A DNA stretch of 64,000 bases from Perognathus longimembris pacificus (GCF_023159225.1 NC_063168.1:60119398-60183397); one strand, 5' to 3'. Shown: positions 47,597 to 59,345, numbered from the stretch's first letter. Made by a program: numbers and translations. Notes: generated from the letters alone by a model not told the origin.

Positions 47597-47793
47597 TTTC
47601 TTTTGCCAGTCCTGGGGCTTGAACTCAGGGCCTGAGCACTGTCCCTGGCTTCTTTTTGCTCAAGGCTAGCACTCTACCACTTGAGCCACAGCACCACTTC
47701 TGGCCTTTTCTATATATGTGGTGCTGAGGAATCAAACCCCCGGCTTCATGTATACGAGGCAAGAACTCTACCACTAGGCCATACTCCCAGCCC
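47597..47793 (-). mobile_element. IDL-Geo SINE, older subfamily
   Basis: Reverse-oriented: 'tgccagtcctggggcttgaa', 'ctttttgctcaaggctagca', 'gaggaatcaaacccccggct' and 'ccatactcccagccc'. Confidence 0.93.
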
Positions 47794-48268
47794 TCCCCCA
47801 TATTTTTTCTATAAATTAACAACCTTCTTATTGATTAAAAAAGACAATGCATTCAATAGTTATCTTAATCTAACTCTCATTTTGTATATACATTTTAATA
47901 TGGTCAATGGTAGAGACAGAGAAAAAGAAGCAATGACAGAGCAGAGAGGGTGCCACCTGCTTCCTGTTCACTGGTATTTACCAAAGGAACGCAAAAAGCA
48001 CATGCATTGCTGGTCTCTGTGCTCAAAGGACTATTCTGTAGGTAGCTGCAACTTGGCTTGCACACCAAAATGCAAAGATAACAGATGCGATTAGCCAGGG
48101 AACTGGTACTCAGAACTTTATAATTTGTTTCTAAAGTATACCTTGATTTTTGTTTTAAATGAAGTAGGTAGCAAGTATTACACATGGTATACAAAGTTAA
48201 AAAGAGACTAGAAATGGAGGACTTGCACAAAATGGAAATGAAATTGAAGCTGTAATTTTCTTTTATGC

Positions 48269-48425
48269 CAGTAGTTTTCATGGTTGCTTAAGAATAATCT
48301 GGAGAGTTTGTTAAAGATTCATATACCCAGTCCTCACCTGGTGAGGTTGGCAGGTCAGAGATGAGGCTGGGAATGGGCAATTTTTACCCCTTCCCCAGTG
48401 GGTGCTCCTCCCTCATTCTCTCAAT
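48269..48425 (+). mobile_element. MER5A-like hAT fossil
   Basis: 'cagtagttttcatggttgct', 'aagaataatctggagagttt' and 'acccagtcctcacctggtga' match the left part of MER5-type hAT-Charlie elements. The right end is degraded. Confidence 0.6.
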
Positions 48426-49024
48426 GCACACCAGAAGTAGGGTGGGGAGGGGAGTGGTCAAAGCAAATCTGCCCCATCTCAAGGCATTGTGTCACTGACT
48501 AAGGACTAAAGACAGCCAGAGGGTAAAGGAAACATAGATGCTCTTAAGGTCATGTGTGGGAAAGAAGCTTGTCTATGGAAGGAAGTAGGTTTCTGCTCAA
48601 TATATACGTAGGAAAATAATAAAATAAAACGTGGTTATGTTGAAGTAATCAGAAGGTAAAGCAAGGGAACAGTCAAATTAGGACTGGCCTAAAAGTTCGG
48701 AGGATATAGATCTACCAAACAAGGTAGGGTTATGGGTCAGAGGCCAGGAATTCAGTGTGAATGGCAGACCATGGGTCCCGGGCATGCAGAATAACTTTCT
48801 GGCTCATGTAGAAAGGCATATTCCACACTTCAAGCTGCTCTGGCTGTTTCTGGGTAAAAGGGCATCTGCCTAGAGAGGGAACAGAAGATGGATGGGAGAT
48901 CTTGATGCAATGCCTAGGGTAAGCTTGAAAGAAAACGTGAGGTTAAGAAAGGTTCTAGTTAGTTATAGTGTGAGATGTCCTGAAGATGAGAAATTCTGGG
49001 CTTTGAGAATGAAACTCAGCCAGT

Positions 49025-49686
49025 CTCACTGCTTTAAACGTCTCCATTATACATTGACAACTTCCAAATTTATATTGCTAGCTCAGACCTTTCCTGAACT
49101 CCAAACTCTGATCTCATAGGCAGTACTTCCTACTCAATACTTTCATGAAGGCTTAAAAAACATCTCTCAATCTTAGCCTGTTCCACAAACATGCACACAC
49201 CCCACTTCAGTCATGACAGCTTCCCCCTCTCCAGGTTCTCAGTACAAAAAAGCCTTAGCCATCTACCAGGCCTACATTCCCACATTCAAGCAGCCTGGAC
49301 CAGTCTTCCTCAACTGCTACCTGGATCATGCTGCTCCAGGACTGCTCCCACCTCAGGGCGCTGGCCCAGATGCTCTCCCAGCCTCTATGTGGCTTGCTGC
49401 CTCCCCTAGGTTGGGACTCCCATGCCACCCTCTCAGTAAGGCTTCTTAAGTATAGCCCTACTTGCATCTCTGGTGCCCCTTCTTCTCTGGTGTGCTTCTT
49501 CCTGGGCCCTCCATCTCCCAAAGACATCATATCTATTATGTTCAATTATTGTCTCCCCTGAGCACCCTTCATTAGAATGCAAACATATAGAATGGGGATC
49601 TATGTCTGTTTTGTTCACTTTTATAATCCCAGAAATAAAAAGAGAAATGCTGAGCTATGTTGGATACCCAATAAACATTTGTGGGA
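49025..49686 (+). mobile_element. L2 LINE fossil, 3' end
   Basis: 'gacaacttccaaatttatat', 'agacctttcctgaactccaa', 'cttcattagaatgcaaacat', 'tctgttttgttcacttttat' and 'atacccaataaacatttgtg' follow the L2 order. The ORFs here are remnants without meaning. Confidence 0.75.
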
Positions 49687-50013
49687 CAGGTTGAATATCC
49701 TTAATTTGAAAATCTGAAATCTAAAATCTGTAAAAAATCTGAAACTTCTGGAGTGCTGACATGATGTCACAAGTGGAAATTTCCACATCTGCCCTCATGT
49801 GACAGATCACTGTCAAAACACAGGTGCACTGAAAAGACTGTATAAAATTAACTTCAGGCTAAGGCATATATGAAATATAAATGAATTTCATGTTTAGGCT
49901 TGGTTTATATCCTCCAAGATTTCTCTCTATGCATATGGAAATATAATAAAACATGGGGAAAAATCTAAGACACTTTGTGACCCAAGCATTTTAGATAATG
50001 GATATTCAACCTG
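49687..50013 (+). mobile_element. Tigger-type MITE with terminal inverted repeats
   Basis: The left end 'caggttgaatatccttaatt' and the right end, read in reverse as 'caggttgaatatccattatc', are inverted repeats. The inner text 'aatctgaaatctaaaatctg' and 'atgaatttcatgtttaggct' fits an old mariner/Tigger-derived non-autonomous element. About 327 bases, no ORF. Confidence 0.75.
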
Positions 50014-50129
50014 AGTTAAAGTTGGGTTAAACAAGAAAGATAATAGGAACTGAATTTCCAAAATGGGCATTAAAAGCCAATAGATGTATTTACCTTTTCT
50101 GAAACAGTCATGTGGAAAGGAAGATTTTA

Positions 50130-50412
50130 AAGGTTTATCGAAGGGACTGACAAATGTTTTTGGTAAAGGGCCAGGTAGTAAATATTGTCACTTTTGCTAT
50201 AATGAAAAATGTAAATTGGTGAGCATGGCTGTGTTCCAATATAATTTTACTTACAATACCCTACAAAGTGTTTTTTTTAACCAGTTATAGAATATTATTC
50301 TCTAAGTGTTTTCCTAACCATTAAAAAACAATGTAAAACTCACTGTTAACTCTGGGGCCATACAAAATTGGCTGTAGGCTGGAGGCCAGTGGCTTTAGCC
50401 TGCTGACTCCTG
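50130..50412 (+). mobile_element. hAT-type DNA transposon fossil
   Basis: 'ttggtaaagggccaggtagt', 'gagcatggctgtgttccaat' and 'ggccatacaaaattggctgt' correspond to a widespread old hAT-Charlie-like element. The subfamily name is not certain from memory. Confidence 0.6.
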
Positions 50413-52337
50413 CCCTGGGATTACAAGGTTATTAGTTGGTTCTCTAGAGCCTGAAGGGTAGAAACACACTCAAGAAAAAAGCCTTAGATTAGGTTATTAA
50501 TAGCTATGAAAAGCAGGCCCTTTGGTCAAGCCTCTTCCAGCGTCACTGGAGCATCAGGTAAACCTCAAGCATCATCCTTTTCCAGGCAAGGGTGAGGTGA
50601 ACATCAGGCAGTTCGTGAACCGTGGGAGTTCTCACAATGGTACTAGATTGGAACTGTGCAAGAGCGAGCTATTTATATGATGCGAAGCAAAGCTTGAGGC
50701 ATATTCTAGTGCGTTTTACTTCTATGTTAGGTGAAAAAGCTGCCTACAAAAGCTTGCCTCCCACCCAAAATGCTAGCTGTTAGTTGGTGACTGATCTTCA
50801 GAAATATTAAGATGAATCATATATGCTCTTTTCGCAGTACAAAAAGAGATAATTTTAAAACTCAGAAAATGTCACTTTGGGTAGTCACAAACCACACAAT
50901 AGAAAAGCTGTCCAGCCTTAAAGTTGTAAATAAATAAAGCCCTGCTCCTACATGGAAGCCTTTTGCCTCTTTTGGACTTGCCTCCAGGCTGGCTAATGTT
51001 GAGATGATAAAAATGTGAAAACGTGTTCAGTCACACAATCTGAGGCTGGAAGGCAGCCGAGGCCCCTCCCCCTCTTCACTGGAGTCCTCTTGTTCAGTTT
51101 TGGGGAACACATACTCTCAGCCTCATTCTGCTCACCTACAAGCAGCCTGTGACCTCCATGTCTCCTGGCTTGGTCTAAAAGGCGCCAGCTGACAGCAGGG
51201 CTCAGCATTTTCCAGATCATAGAAAGGATTTCTGTGTTTCTTTCTTTTTACTGTGTGGAGAAACAGGTATTTTTGTCTTTGATCCTTAAGCTCTGTTTTC
51301 TTTCTCTTGTTACTAAACAGGTCACCTCTCTTCCCACCCACCCCTGACTTTTTTTTTTTTTTCTGCAACCTCATCATTTTTCCACATTGCACTGTTTGGC
51401 ATGGAAGGAAGAACCACATCAAATAAAGGAATGCAACCACAAAGCTGCCTTGAGAAGCAAAGCCCTAGATTTTTTTTTTTCTGTCAATTTACCGTTTTTG
51501 GACTTGCTCTCCCATAATCAAATCCTCCCTATCGTGTTAACAATGTGGTGGTGTGTCAAAACTTTGGAATTCTGCTTCAATCAGCAACCCAGAGCTTAAT
51601 AGGAAAATGAAGCAACAAAATGCTGTTCTTACTGTTAACCTTAGGCTAGGCCTGTACTTACGATGGGGAATGTCTGCTCGTCCATGGAACATGGGCCAAA
51701 TCTTGAAAAAATGCTTAACACAGGCTTAAGGAAGCATCCTGGCAACGACTTAGGGCCATTTCTAACGCAGAGGGACAGTCTCTACAAGTACCACAAGTGG
51801 AAGCACGGGGCAAACCAAAACATAGTAAACCTGAGAAGAGCTTGGACTGAATTTGTGCGCTTGCCAACATTTTAGACATAGTTATCATCATACTGGCAGC
51901 AGTGCCTAGGTCTGGCTCTGTGACCCTCATAATGTTTGTAGTATCACAACAGGCTGTGTCAAGTGGTTTGTTTGTTTATTAAAAACATGCGTCTAACTTC
52001 TAAATTATTCAAGGTCCACAATAAGATACTATATTTCCAAACCAAATGTTTCAAAGTTGCATTCAATGTCCTCAGGACATATGTGTTATGGTTAATGTTT
52101 AACAGTAGCTGGCAAATATTCACTACTAAGGAAAACACCAGTTAGAGATGGAATACTTTTGATCTTTATCTTTGTGACTAACTTGGTCAATTAAGTGGTT
52201 CATAAAATAAAGGTAGGTGTTTTTCTGTGGTTTTGGTTTGGTTTGCATGCCATTTTAGTTAATGTTAGAGTCAGCCTGTTCTTGAACACCATTAGAGTAT
52301 ACAAGCCATCAGCAGACAAGTCACAAGGCACTGATTG

Positions 52338-52409
52338 TCCACCTTTTATTGGTGCTCTCACCAAGTAATGTGCTCCACCTTTTATTGGCGCTCTCACCAA
52401 GTAATGTGA
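52338..52409. repeat. 36-bp tandem duplication, two copies
   Basis: Two adjacent 36-base units starting tccaccttttattgg and ending caagtaatgtg differ at only two positions (T/C at unit base 16 and the last base). It adds 12 codons in frame to a minus-strand ORF that has no other support. Confidence 0.9.
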
Positions 52410-53547
52410 TCTGCTTGCAAAGAGGGCAAAAGGATGAGAGGAGACATATCTCTTCTCCACCCCCATCCCCTGTCCCATTGTAGGGTAGCCTGTGAGAATC
52501 TCAAGGTGGAGATGTGCATCATTTGAATGTACCACCACCACCACCAAACAACAACAAAGCCCATACTGTTCTGATCTGGAATCATAGGACAGATTTCCAA
52601 TAGGCTACCCTAGCATAAGGAACACTATCAAGCAAAAGGAAGGCGAGATGCTGCAGACCTCCCTTCTCAGTTTACCAGGCACAGCTGTAGCGCTTCCAAT
52701 TTTGGCCACATTCAGCCAGTTCCAGCTCTAGCCTCAAGAGCCAAATCACTCATGAATACAGTTCATTTGCCTATGGATCTTTTCACCCTTTCTTCAGACT
52801 CCTAGTCCCTACAGCTGATGGAGATATCTGTGCCAGGACCTAGGACCAGATACTGCCTAGGATGCATGCTCCAGGGTGAATACAGGATGCTTCGTGCTGC
52901 CCTCCAAGACCCAGCATCCTCCAGGCAGTGAGATCCCAAACCACCAGGCCAGCAGGAGGAAGAAGCTGGGAAGAGGAAGTGCAAGAAAAAGATGTTGAAA
53001 AATGATGCCCTGGAGAAGGGAGGAGTTGGGAGAGTTGTAAGTATAGTCTGGATGAAGATGTGTTGTGTAGATTGCTGCCATTTAGCAAACATTTTATATT
53101 ACTAAATAAACTGTTTACTTACTAATAGAGAAAGTGGGAGTTCAGTTCTATTAGTGGCCATCTGTGTATAACTGGGAGCCTGTTTTTGAATATCAATTTA
53201 TTTACCTATATCTTTTACTTTAAAAAAAAGTCATTTTAAAAACTATTTTTATCTAGTCTTCTAAAATAGATGATTTTAAACAGCCATGACAATAAACAAG
53301 GGCCTGCCCATTCCTAGACCAGGCAGGATCAATGGAGTAGTTGGGGGTTCAGAGAATGAGGCCCAGGGGAACCTGAACTCACAGGGGCTGCTTGCTCCAG
53401 AAGTACACAGATTGACTTTTTTTTAAGCCAGTGACAGAAGATACAATGGCAGAAAGGCTTAGTCAAGAAGGAGATGGGTTCTGGTAAATGCAGATGAGAT
53501 CAAGGCCAATTTAATTGGCCAAATATCGTTGAGATTGGCGTAATAAC

Positions 53548-53615
53548 TTTTTTTTTCCCCAGTCCTGGGCCTTAGACTCAGGGTCTGAGCACTGTCCCTG
53601 GCTGCTACTCCTTCC

Positions 53616-53674
<59 letters not shown>

Positions 53675-53963
53675 TTCTTCTTCTTCTTCTTCTTCTTCTT
53701 CTTCTTCTTCTTCTTCTTCTTCTTCTTCTTCCTTCTTTCTTCTTCTTCTCCTTCTCCTTCTCCTTCTCCTTCTCCTTCTCCTTCTCTTTCTCCTTCTCCT
53801 TCTCCTTCTCCTTCTCCTTCTTCTCCTTCTCCTTCTCCTTCTCCTTCTCCTTCTCCTTCTTCTCCTTTTTTTTTGCTCAAGGCTAGCACTCTGCCACTTG
53901 GGCCACAGGGCCACTTCTGGCCATTTTCTATATATGTGGTGCTGGGGAATGGAACCCAGGGCC
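53548..53963 (-). mobile_element. IDL-Geo SINE split by a pyrimidine expansion
   Basis: The reverse Geo half starts 'agtcctgggccttagactca' and breaks at 'ccctggctgc'. It resumes at 'tttttgctcaaggctagcac' and runs to 'gaatggaacccagggcc', where the IDL half is cut short. The 265-270 bases between are pure pyrimidine repeats that replace the element's own CTTCTTTTTG stretch. Confidence 0.9.
53603..53873. repeat. (CTT)n and (CTCCTT)n pyrimidine tract
   Basis: Imperfect CCT/CTT units run into about 26 uninterrupted CTT units (roughly 53653-53731). These are followed by about 20 TTCTCC hexamers with few breaks to 53873. The other strand is (GAA)n and (GGAGAA)n, which produces long Glu/Arg/Lys pseudo-ORFs. 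Confidence 0.97.
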
Positions 53964-55210
53964 TGCAGAGAAGAACATGTTCACTGGATCTCTTGAGGGA
54001 AGGATTCAGCTCAACACTCTTAATTCTCAAAAGTTCTGGCACTCTGCAAAAGTAACTCTCTCATAGAACTCCTGCAGATAAAGTTAGCGTGGAAAAGCAG
54101 GAAAGAGCTACAACGTCTAGGCCACTGGGCAAACCTTGAGCATCAGATTATGCAGGGTCCACCAAAGAGCTTCCAGCCATTTCAAGGGATTCATGTTAGT
54201 GTCTCCCTTCCCTAGCCAGAGTGAAACTGTTTCTCAAGACAAGTTGGAAATAACCCAGGGCAACTCGTTTTTCTGGAAACTTCTTCATTTTGCAGGAGCA
54301 AGCGGAGCCTGCCGGCTCACTTGTATCATGGCTTCACATGATTAAGATGCAGGCATGCTCATCACCTGAATGGACTCAGCATACATACTAGGCATATTTG
54401 GAGTGACCTGAGCCTCTGAAGAAGTGTAAAGAGCAAAGAAAAAGTAATAAATGGTAAGTTCATGGAGGTAGGAGCACTCACGAGTAAAAACAACCATTTT
54501 CAAACAACCTGGACATAGGAGGACTGAGAAGTTAATTATACTATAGTTAAATCTTCTATTGTAGTATTATGTAGCCACCAGAAACACAATGAGAGTAACC
54601 TATGTATCATGATTTAGAAAAATGGCCACGATACACAGCTTGTGGAAAAAGGCAAGTTGCAGACTATGTCACACATCATACATTTTTTGTGGCTAAATTA
54701 GAGCAAAACAAGTTAAACAGCTCTAAGTGATTTAATGGGGACAACACTGTAAAAATACTAAATCTATTTACTTTGTACTTCTCATTAAATCAATTTCCCT
54801 TTTGCCTTTTATTGAGGGTAATATTTAAGATCCACTCTCTTTTGGAAGAGGAAGAGGAAGGGGTGACACCATCCAGCCTGAAGCACAATCAAGGAGATGA
54901 TTATGACATGGGATAGATAAGATCCCCAAACTTGATTAGAAATAAGCCAAGGAAGAAAAAGAAGAAATTCAGAGACCAGGGGTCTGCCTGGATGTGCGGT
55001 GATGGAGGAAGAACAGAAACTGTAGCTTGATTGAGGGAACTCAAGATAGAGAGTTTTGCTGCTACTTCCAATCTGGCATTGAAGAAAAACACAGTAACCT
55101 CCAGAGGAGGGAGGGACCTCAGTAGGACCAAAGGATTGCATTTTACCTGTAGACTTGATTCCCTGGTAGTACTGGGTATTTACAATTGGAACACACTACC
55201 ATTGTAAAGA

Positions 55211-55262
55211 ATGTGTGTGTGTGTGTGTGTGCATGCATGTGCACATGCATGCGCGTGTGCAT
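55211..55262. repeat. (TG)n with GCATGC units
   Basis: About ten TG units followed by alternating GCATGCATGTGCACATGCAT and GCGCGTG sequence. A GGAA-rich stretch follows at 55265-55345. Confidence 0.9.
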
Positions 55263-55710
55263 GTGAGGAGGAAGACAAAAGGAAGAAGAGGTAAAGGGAG
55301 AAAGGGAGGCAGAAAGGAAGAAAGGGAGGGGAAAGAGAGGGAAGGATAAATGTAACAACAGAAGGATCCAATCTTCATGGAGAAACGTTGTTGACACAAA
55401 ATGCACACACTGTGATTTGGCAAAAGCACAATGAAGGAAGCAGGTCTGGGTACTATGAAAGGTTAGGGACTAAGATTAAGTCCCAGGAATACCAATATGA
55501 CTTTTTTGCCAGTCTGGCCACTGAAGTTCCTGCAGTTTGTAGTACCAACCACAATTTCATTTTGCTACAGAGACATGTAAGCAGTAAGCCTTTATTGTAT
55601 AGCTCCTCCACAGACTGCCAGACCCTTCAAGCACTGTGCTTGAGGCTCTCCACTACTATGAATTCTTTCTTTTTAGCTTCTGCTCTTCATTACAGGTCTA
55701 TCTATTCCTT

Positions 55711-55915
55711 TTTTTTTTTTTTTTTGCCAGTCCTGGGCCTTGAACTCAGGGCCTGAGCACTGTCCCTGGCTTCTTTTTGCTCAAGGCTAGTACTCTTCCA
55801 CTCAGGCCAAAGCGCCACTTCTGGTCTTTTCTATATATGTGGTGCTGTGGAATCGAACCCAGGGCTTCATGTATACGAGGCAAGTACTCTTGCCACTAGG
55901 CCATATTCCCAGCCC
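55711..55915 (-). mobile_element. IDL-Geo SINE, older subfamily
   Basis: Poly-T, 'gccagtcctgggccttgaac', 'aggctagtactcttccactc', 'gtggaatcgaacccagggct' and 'atattcccagcccc'. Flanking 'aggtctatctattcc' and 'aggtctattcc' are a slightly altered target duplication. Confidence 0.93.
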
Positions 55916-56079
55916 CTATAGGTCTATTCCTTTTAACAAAACTTGAAAAAAAATGCTCAACAGTTTCTTTGCTTATAATCTTTTACCAATTTTTTTTTTT
56001 CTGGTGAACTAAAAAGCAAGCTGTTGGCACAGACCTTGGCAGGAATTTGTGGCAGGTCATAGTCTCAGGACCTCAAATG

Positions 56080-56815
56080 CCTCCTTAGAATGCAAGAAAG
56101 ACTATAGCAAGATGTGATAAACTCTAAATAAAGATCTTAACAAAGGAGATTGTTCTGGATCATAAGATGAGCTCAATGTAGGCACAAAAATCCTTGAAAG
56201 TGGAAGAGGGAAACAGAATGGTTACAGGAATATAATGTAGGGGAGGCAGAAAAGATTTTAAGTGTGCAAGGACTAGACCCACTTCTTTTTTCTTTTTTCT
56301 TTTTTTGGCCAGTCCTGGGGCTTGGACTCAGGGCCTGAGCACTGTCCCTGGCTTCTTTTTGCTCAAGGCTAGCACTCTGCCGCTTGAGCCACAGCGTCAC
56401 TTCTGGCCATTTTCTGTATATGTGGTGCTGGGGAATCGAACCCAGGGCCTCATGTATATATGAGGCAGGCACTCTTGCCACTAGGCCATATCCCCAGCCC
56501 CTAGACCCACTTCTATCAGCTTTGAAGAAGGACGAAAGGAGCCATGAGCCAAGGAATGTGGGTGTCTTCTGAGAAGCTCAAATGACCCCCAATAAAACAT
56601 GCATCTCAATCCTACAACAGATTAAGTAAGCAAGAGAAAAGATATTCTACTAGAGCTCCCAGGAGGTAATGTAGACCCTTGACAATTTGATTTTTAGTCC
56701 AGATGCATACTAGACTTCTAACCTATACAACTGTGAGATAATAAATTTGTTCTGTCTTAGGCTGATAAATTTGTGGTAATTTGTTATACCACAAATCAAA
56801 ACCTAGTACAGTACA
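56080..56815 (+). mobile_element. MLT1-type LTR fossil interrupted by a SINE
   Basis: 'gagccatgagccaaggaatg', 'gacttctaacctatacaact', 'gtgagataataaatttgttc' and 'gtggtaatttgttataccac' follow the 3' part of MLT1 LTRs. The left boundary is approximate. An IDL-Geo SINE sits in the middle. Confidence 0.75.
56287..56500 (-). mobile_element. IDL-Geo SINE, older subfamily, inside MLT1
   Basis: A reverse-oriented complete dimer. A perfect 14-bp target duplication ctagacccacttct lies at 56273-56286 and 56501-56514. Confidence 0.96.
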
Positions 56816-56999
56816 TATTACAATACAACTGTTACTGAAATAAATATGAGATTATGCAAAAAATAAAAAATATATATGTTCCAGTATGATTCTAAATAAA
56901 ACAGAATCAACATTTTTTGATTATGAATATCCAAGTACAAAAATCTAATCTCTGTAACAGAAAGTCAACTAGTAAATGTGGAATATTAGAGAAATGCAA

Positions 57000-57745
57000 A
57001 TGAAAGATATTAAAACTAGCATGTAAAAGACTGATAAAAATATTGACATGATTTAAACACATCTCCCACAAATTTCAAACTGGAAACTCTGCATGAAGAC
57101 ATCTCACAGATATCATCTTAATTCACAACCCAAACTAGCTACCAGCCTGAGAAAGACTGACATCATATATGTTTTGATAAGATATATCGTGTCTGTGCAA
57201 AAATTTCCTAACAGTCTAATCATGAGGAAGCATCAAATGAATCCAAATGGAGGAATAAAATAGCCTTCAAAAACATCAACTTCAAGAAAAACACTAGGGA
57301 ATTGTTGCAAACGTAAAAAAATATAGAGATGTGACAACTAAAGAGTGTGTGACATTGGACAGGATTTTTACCCATGGCAAAAAAAGATATTATGGGAAAA
57401 GCTGACAAAATTAGAACAAGGATTATGCATCAGATAATAATCCTACAGTGTTGATGATACATTTCCTGAGATGATAACGCACTGTGATTATGTAAGAGAA
57501 GGGCCATATTCTGAGGAAATGCATTCGGAAACATTTTTGAGTTTAAATGCATCAAGTTCCCAACTTATTCTCAAACAGATGAGAAAGAATTATGATAAAC
57601 AAATATAAACACATAGAGAAAATATAGAAAGTGGGGGAATCGTGGACAATTGGATGAAATGTATAAGGAAGTTCCTCATTATGTTCCTTTAAGAATTTTA
57701 AGTTGAAATATTGACATAAAATCCTGTAAATTATCCTTTGATCCC
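57000..57745 (+). mobile_element. Old L1 3' UTR segment
   Basis: 'ggattatgcatcagataata', 'gattatgtaagagaagggcc' and 'acttattctcaaacagatga' match the 3' UTR layout of old L1 subfamilies. Confidence 0.55.
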
Positions 57746-57839
57746 AGGCTTCACAAACCTTTTCGTACAATTAATATATAGGAAAAAAATGACAGGAAAG
57801 TAAAACAGGCTCTGTTGGCTAGGGAGACACATAATACAG

Positions 57840-58242
57840 TATGAAATAAAGACTTAAAAAAATTAAAACCATAGCTTTTTTGTTCCTCTTGTATCCCCTT
57901 CCTGTGGTTGTCCCCACACCATCTCTGTATCTTATCTGTGTACCCTGGATACTGTATATACTTGCATTAGAACTAGAGAAGAGAAAGGGAATATCAAAAT
58001 TGAGAGACAAATGGATAAAAAGACAAATGACTCCAAAAGCAATACTTACAAAACCATTTGGTGTAAGCCAACTGAACTCATGGGGGGGGGAGGGAGAAGG
58101 GGGGAAAGGGGAAGGGGAGAGGGGGGAAATGAAGGAGGAGGTAACTAATTGTACAAGAAATGTACCCACTGCCTTATGTATGAAACTGTAACCCCTCTGT
58201 ACATCACCTTGACAATAAATAAATAATTATTCAGAAAAAAAA
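57840..58242 (+). mobile_element. Lineage-specific L1 3' UTR with G-rich tract
   Basis: 'cttcctgtggttgtccccac' and 'aaaaccatttggtgtaagcc' lead to a G-rich polypurine tract (58082-58133). Then come 'acaagaaatgtacccactgc', 'ccctctgtacatcaccttga' and an AATAAATAAATAA end. The same 3' end occurs in reverse at 28218-28388, so this is one L1 family of this genome. Confidence 0.75.
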
Positions 58243-58269
58243 TTAAACTGTGGCTGAGCCAGAAAAATA

Positions 58270-58510
58270 AAGTAGTTGATGGCTTCAGCTCTGGAACTGA
58301 ACTGGCCGTACGGATTTGAAATCCAACTTGATCACTTAATATATTGACCTTGAGACAAATAATTTAAAACTTTTCTAAACCAGAGGTTGCTCAGCTGTGA
58401 CATGAGACTATTAACAAGCCTCACAGTACCATTATGAAAATTAATTACAGAATCATGTGACATATTTAGCAAGTGTTATTTATTATTATCATCACCATAT
58501 AAACAGCTAC
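58270..58510 (+). mobile_element. MIR SINE fossil
   Basis: 'gatggcttcagctctggaac', 'gacaaataatttaaaacttt' and 'tgacatatttagcaagtgtt' are in MIR order. Confidence 0.7.
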
Positions 58511-58726
58511 TGTTTATTTGTCTTATACAATGGAAAAATTTCAAACCAAATTAAAGATAAATTAATTTTGTAGGTACTTATTGCTAAATGTTTGAAAAAC
58601 TACTTTTAAGTGACTTCCATCTGCACTGGAGTAAAATGATAGTAAAATATTCTAAACTTAACCAAGGTGGTGAAAGACCTTGGCAGCGAAAACTATAAAT
58701 ACTGAGGAATTAAGCTGAAGAAACCA

Positions 58727-58850
58727 GACATGGTAGGGCATACCTATAAACCCAACACCTAAAAGGCAGAGATAGGAAAATAAGAGTTTGAGGTCATAGT
58801 CTAAACTACATAGTAAGACATTGCCAGAAAAAGCAGGAAAAGATGATGAA
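58727..58850 (+). mobile_element. B1-like SINE monomer
   Basis: 'agacatggtagggcatacct', 'ggcagagataggaaaataag' and 'tagtaagacattgccagaaa' match a 7SL/B1 monomer. Confidence 0.6.
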
Positions 58851-59136
58851 GGAAGAATATAAAGGAGAAAGGAGACAAAAAAAGCAGAAGATGGGAAAAC
58901 CTCGCATGTTCATAGATTGGCAGAATTAATAGTGTAAAGATGGCCATATGGGAAGGAGAAAACTGTGGATTCAATGTAATCCCCACCACAATTCCAATGT
59001 TATTATCACACAACTATAAAAAACACGTAAGACTCCCAAAGAGCCAAGGCAATCCTGAGCAAAAAGAGTCATGCTCGGGGTATACCATAATATGGACTTC
59101 AAACTATAATGCACAGCCATGATAACATGGTAAAGC

Positions 59137-59345
59137 CAGGTACTGGTGGCTCACATCTGTAATTCTAGCTACGCATGAGGCTGAGATCTGAGGATCACAG
59201 TTTGAAGCCAGCCAGTAGCAAAGTCTTTAACCGCCAACTCAAAGTGGAGCTGTGGCTCAAGTGGTAGAGCACCAGCCTTGAGTGGAAAACTTAATGGACA
59301 GAACCTGGTCCCTGAATTCAAGCCCTAGCATTAAAACACAAAAAA
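59137..59345 (+). mobile_element. B1-Geo dimeric SINE inside L1
   Basis: 'gccaggtactggtggctcac', 'gctgagatctgaggatcaca', 'gtggagctgtggctcaagtg' and 'gagcaccagccttgagtgga' with an A-rich tail. Confidence 0.9.

Noticed and set aside
47681..48094. 137-codon plus-strand ORF
   Set aside because: It begins inside an IDL-Geo SINE and runs into unremarkable intron sequence; no splice signals or recognisable domain.
49191..49561. Cluster of overlapping ORFs on both strands
   Set aside because: They lie in an ancient L2 fragment; GC-richer sequence without stops, not a gene.
53459..54042. Two long minus-strand ORFs made mostly of Glu, Arg, Lys and Gly
   Set aside because: They are readings of the CTT/TTCTCC microsatellite inside a SINE. 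Any frame through such a tract stays open.
57880..58191. 103-codon plus-strand ORF
   Set aside because: It lies in an L1 3' UTR with a G-rich tract; not coding in L1.
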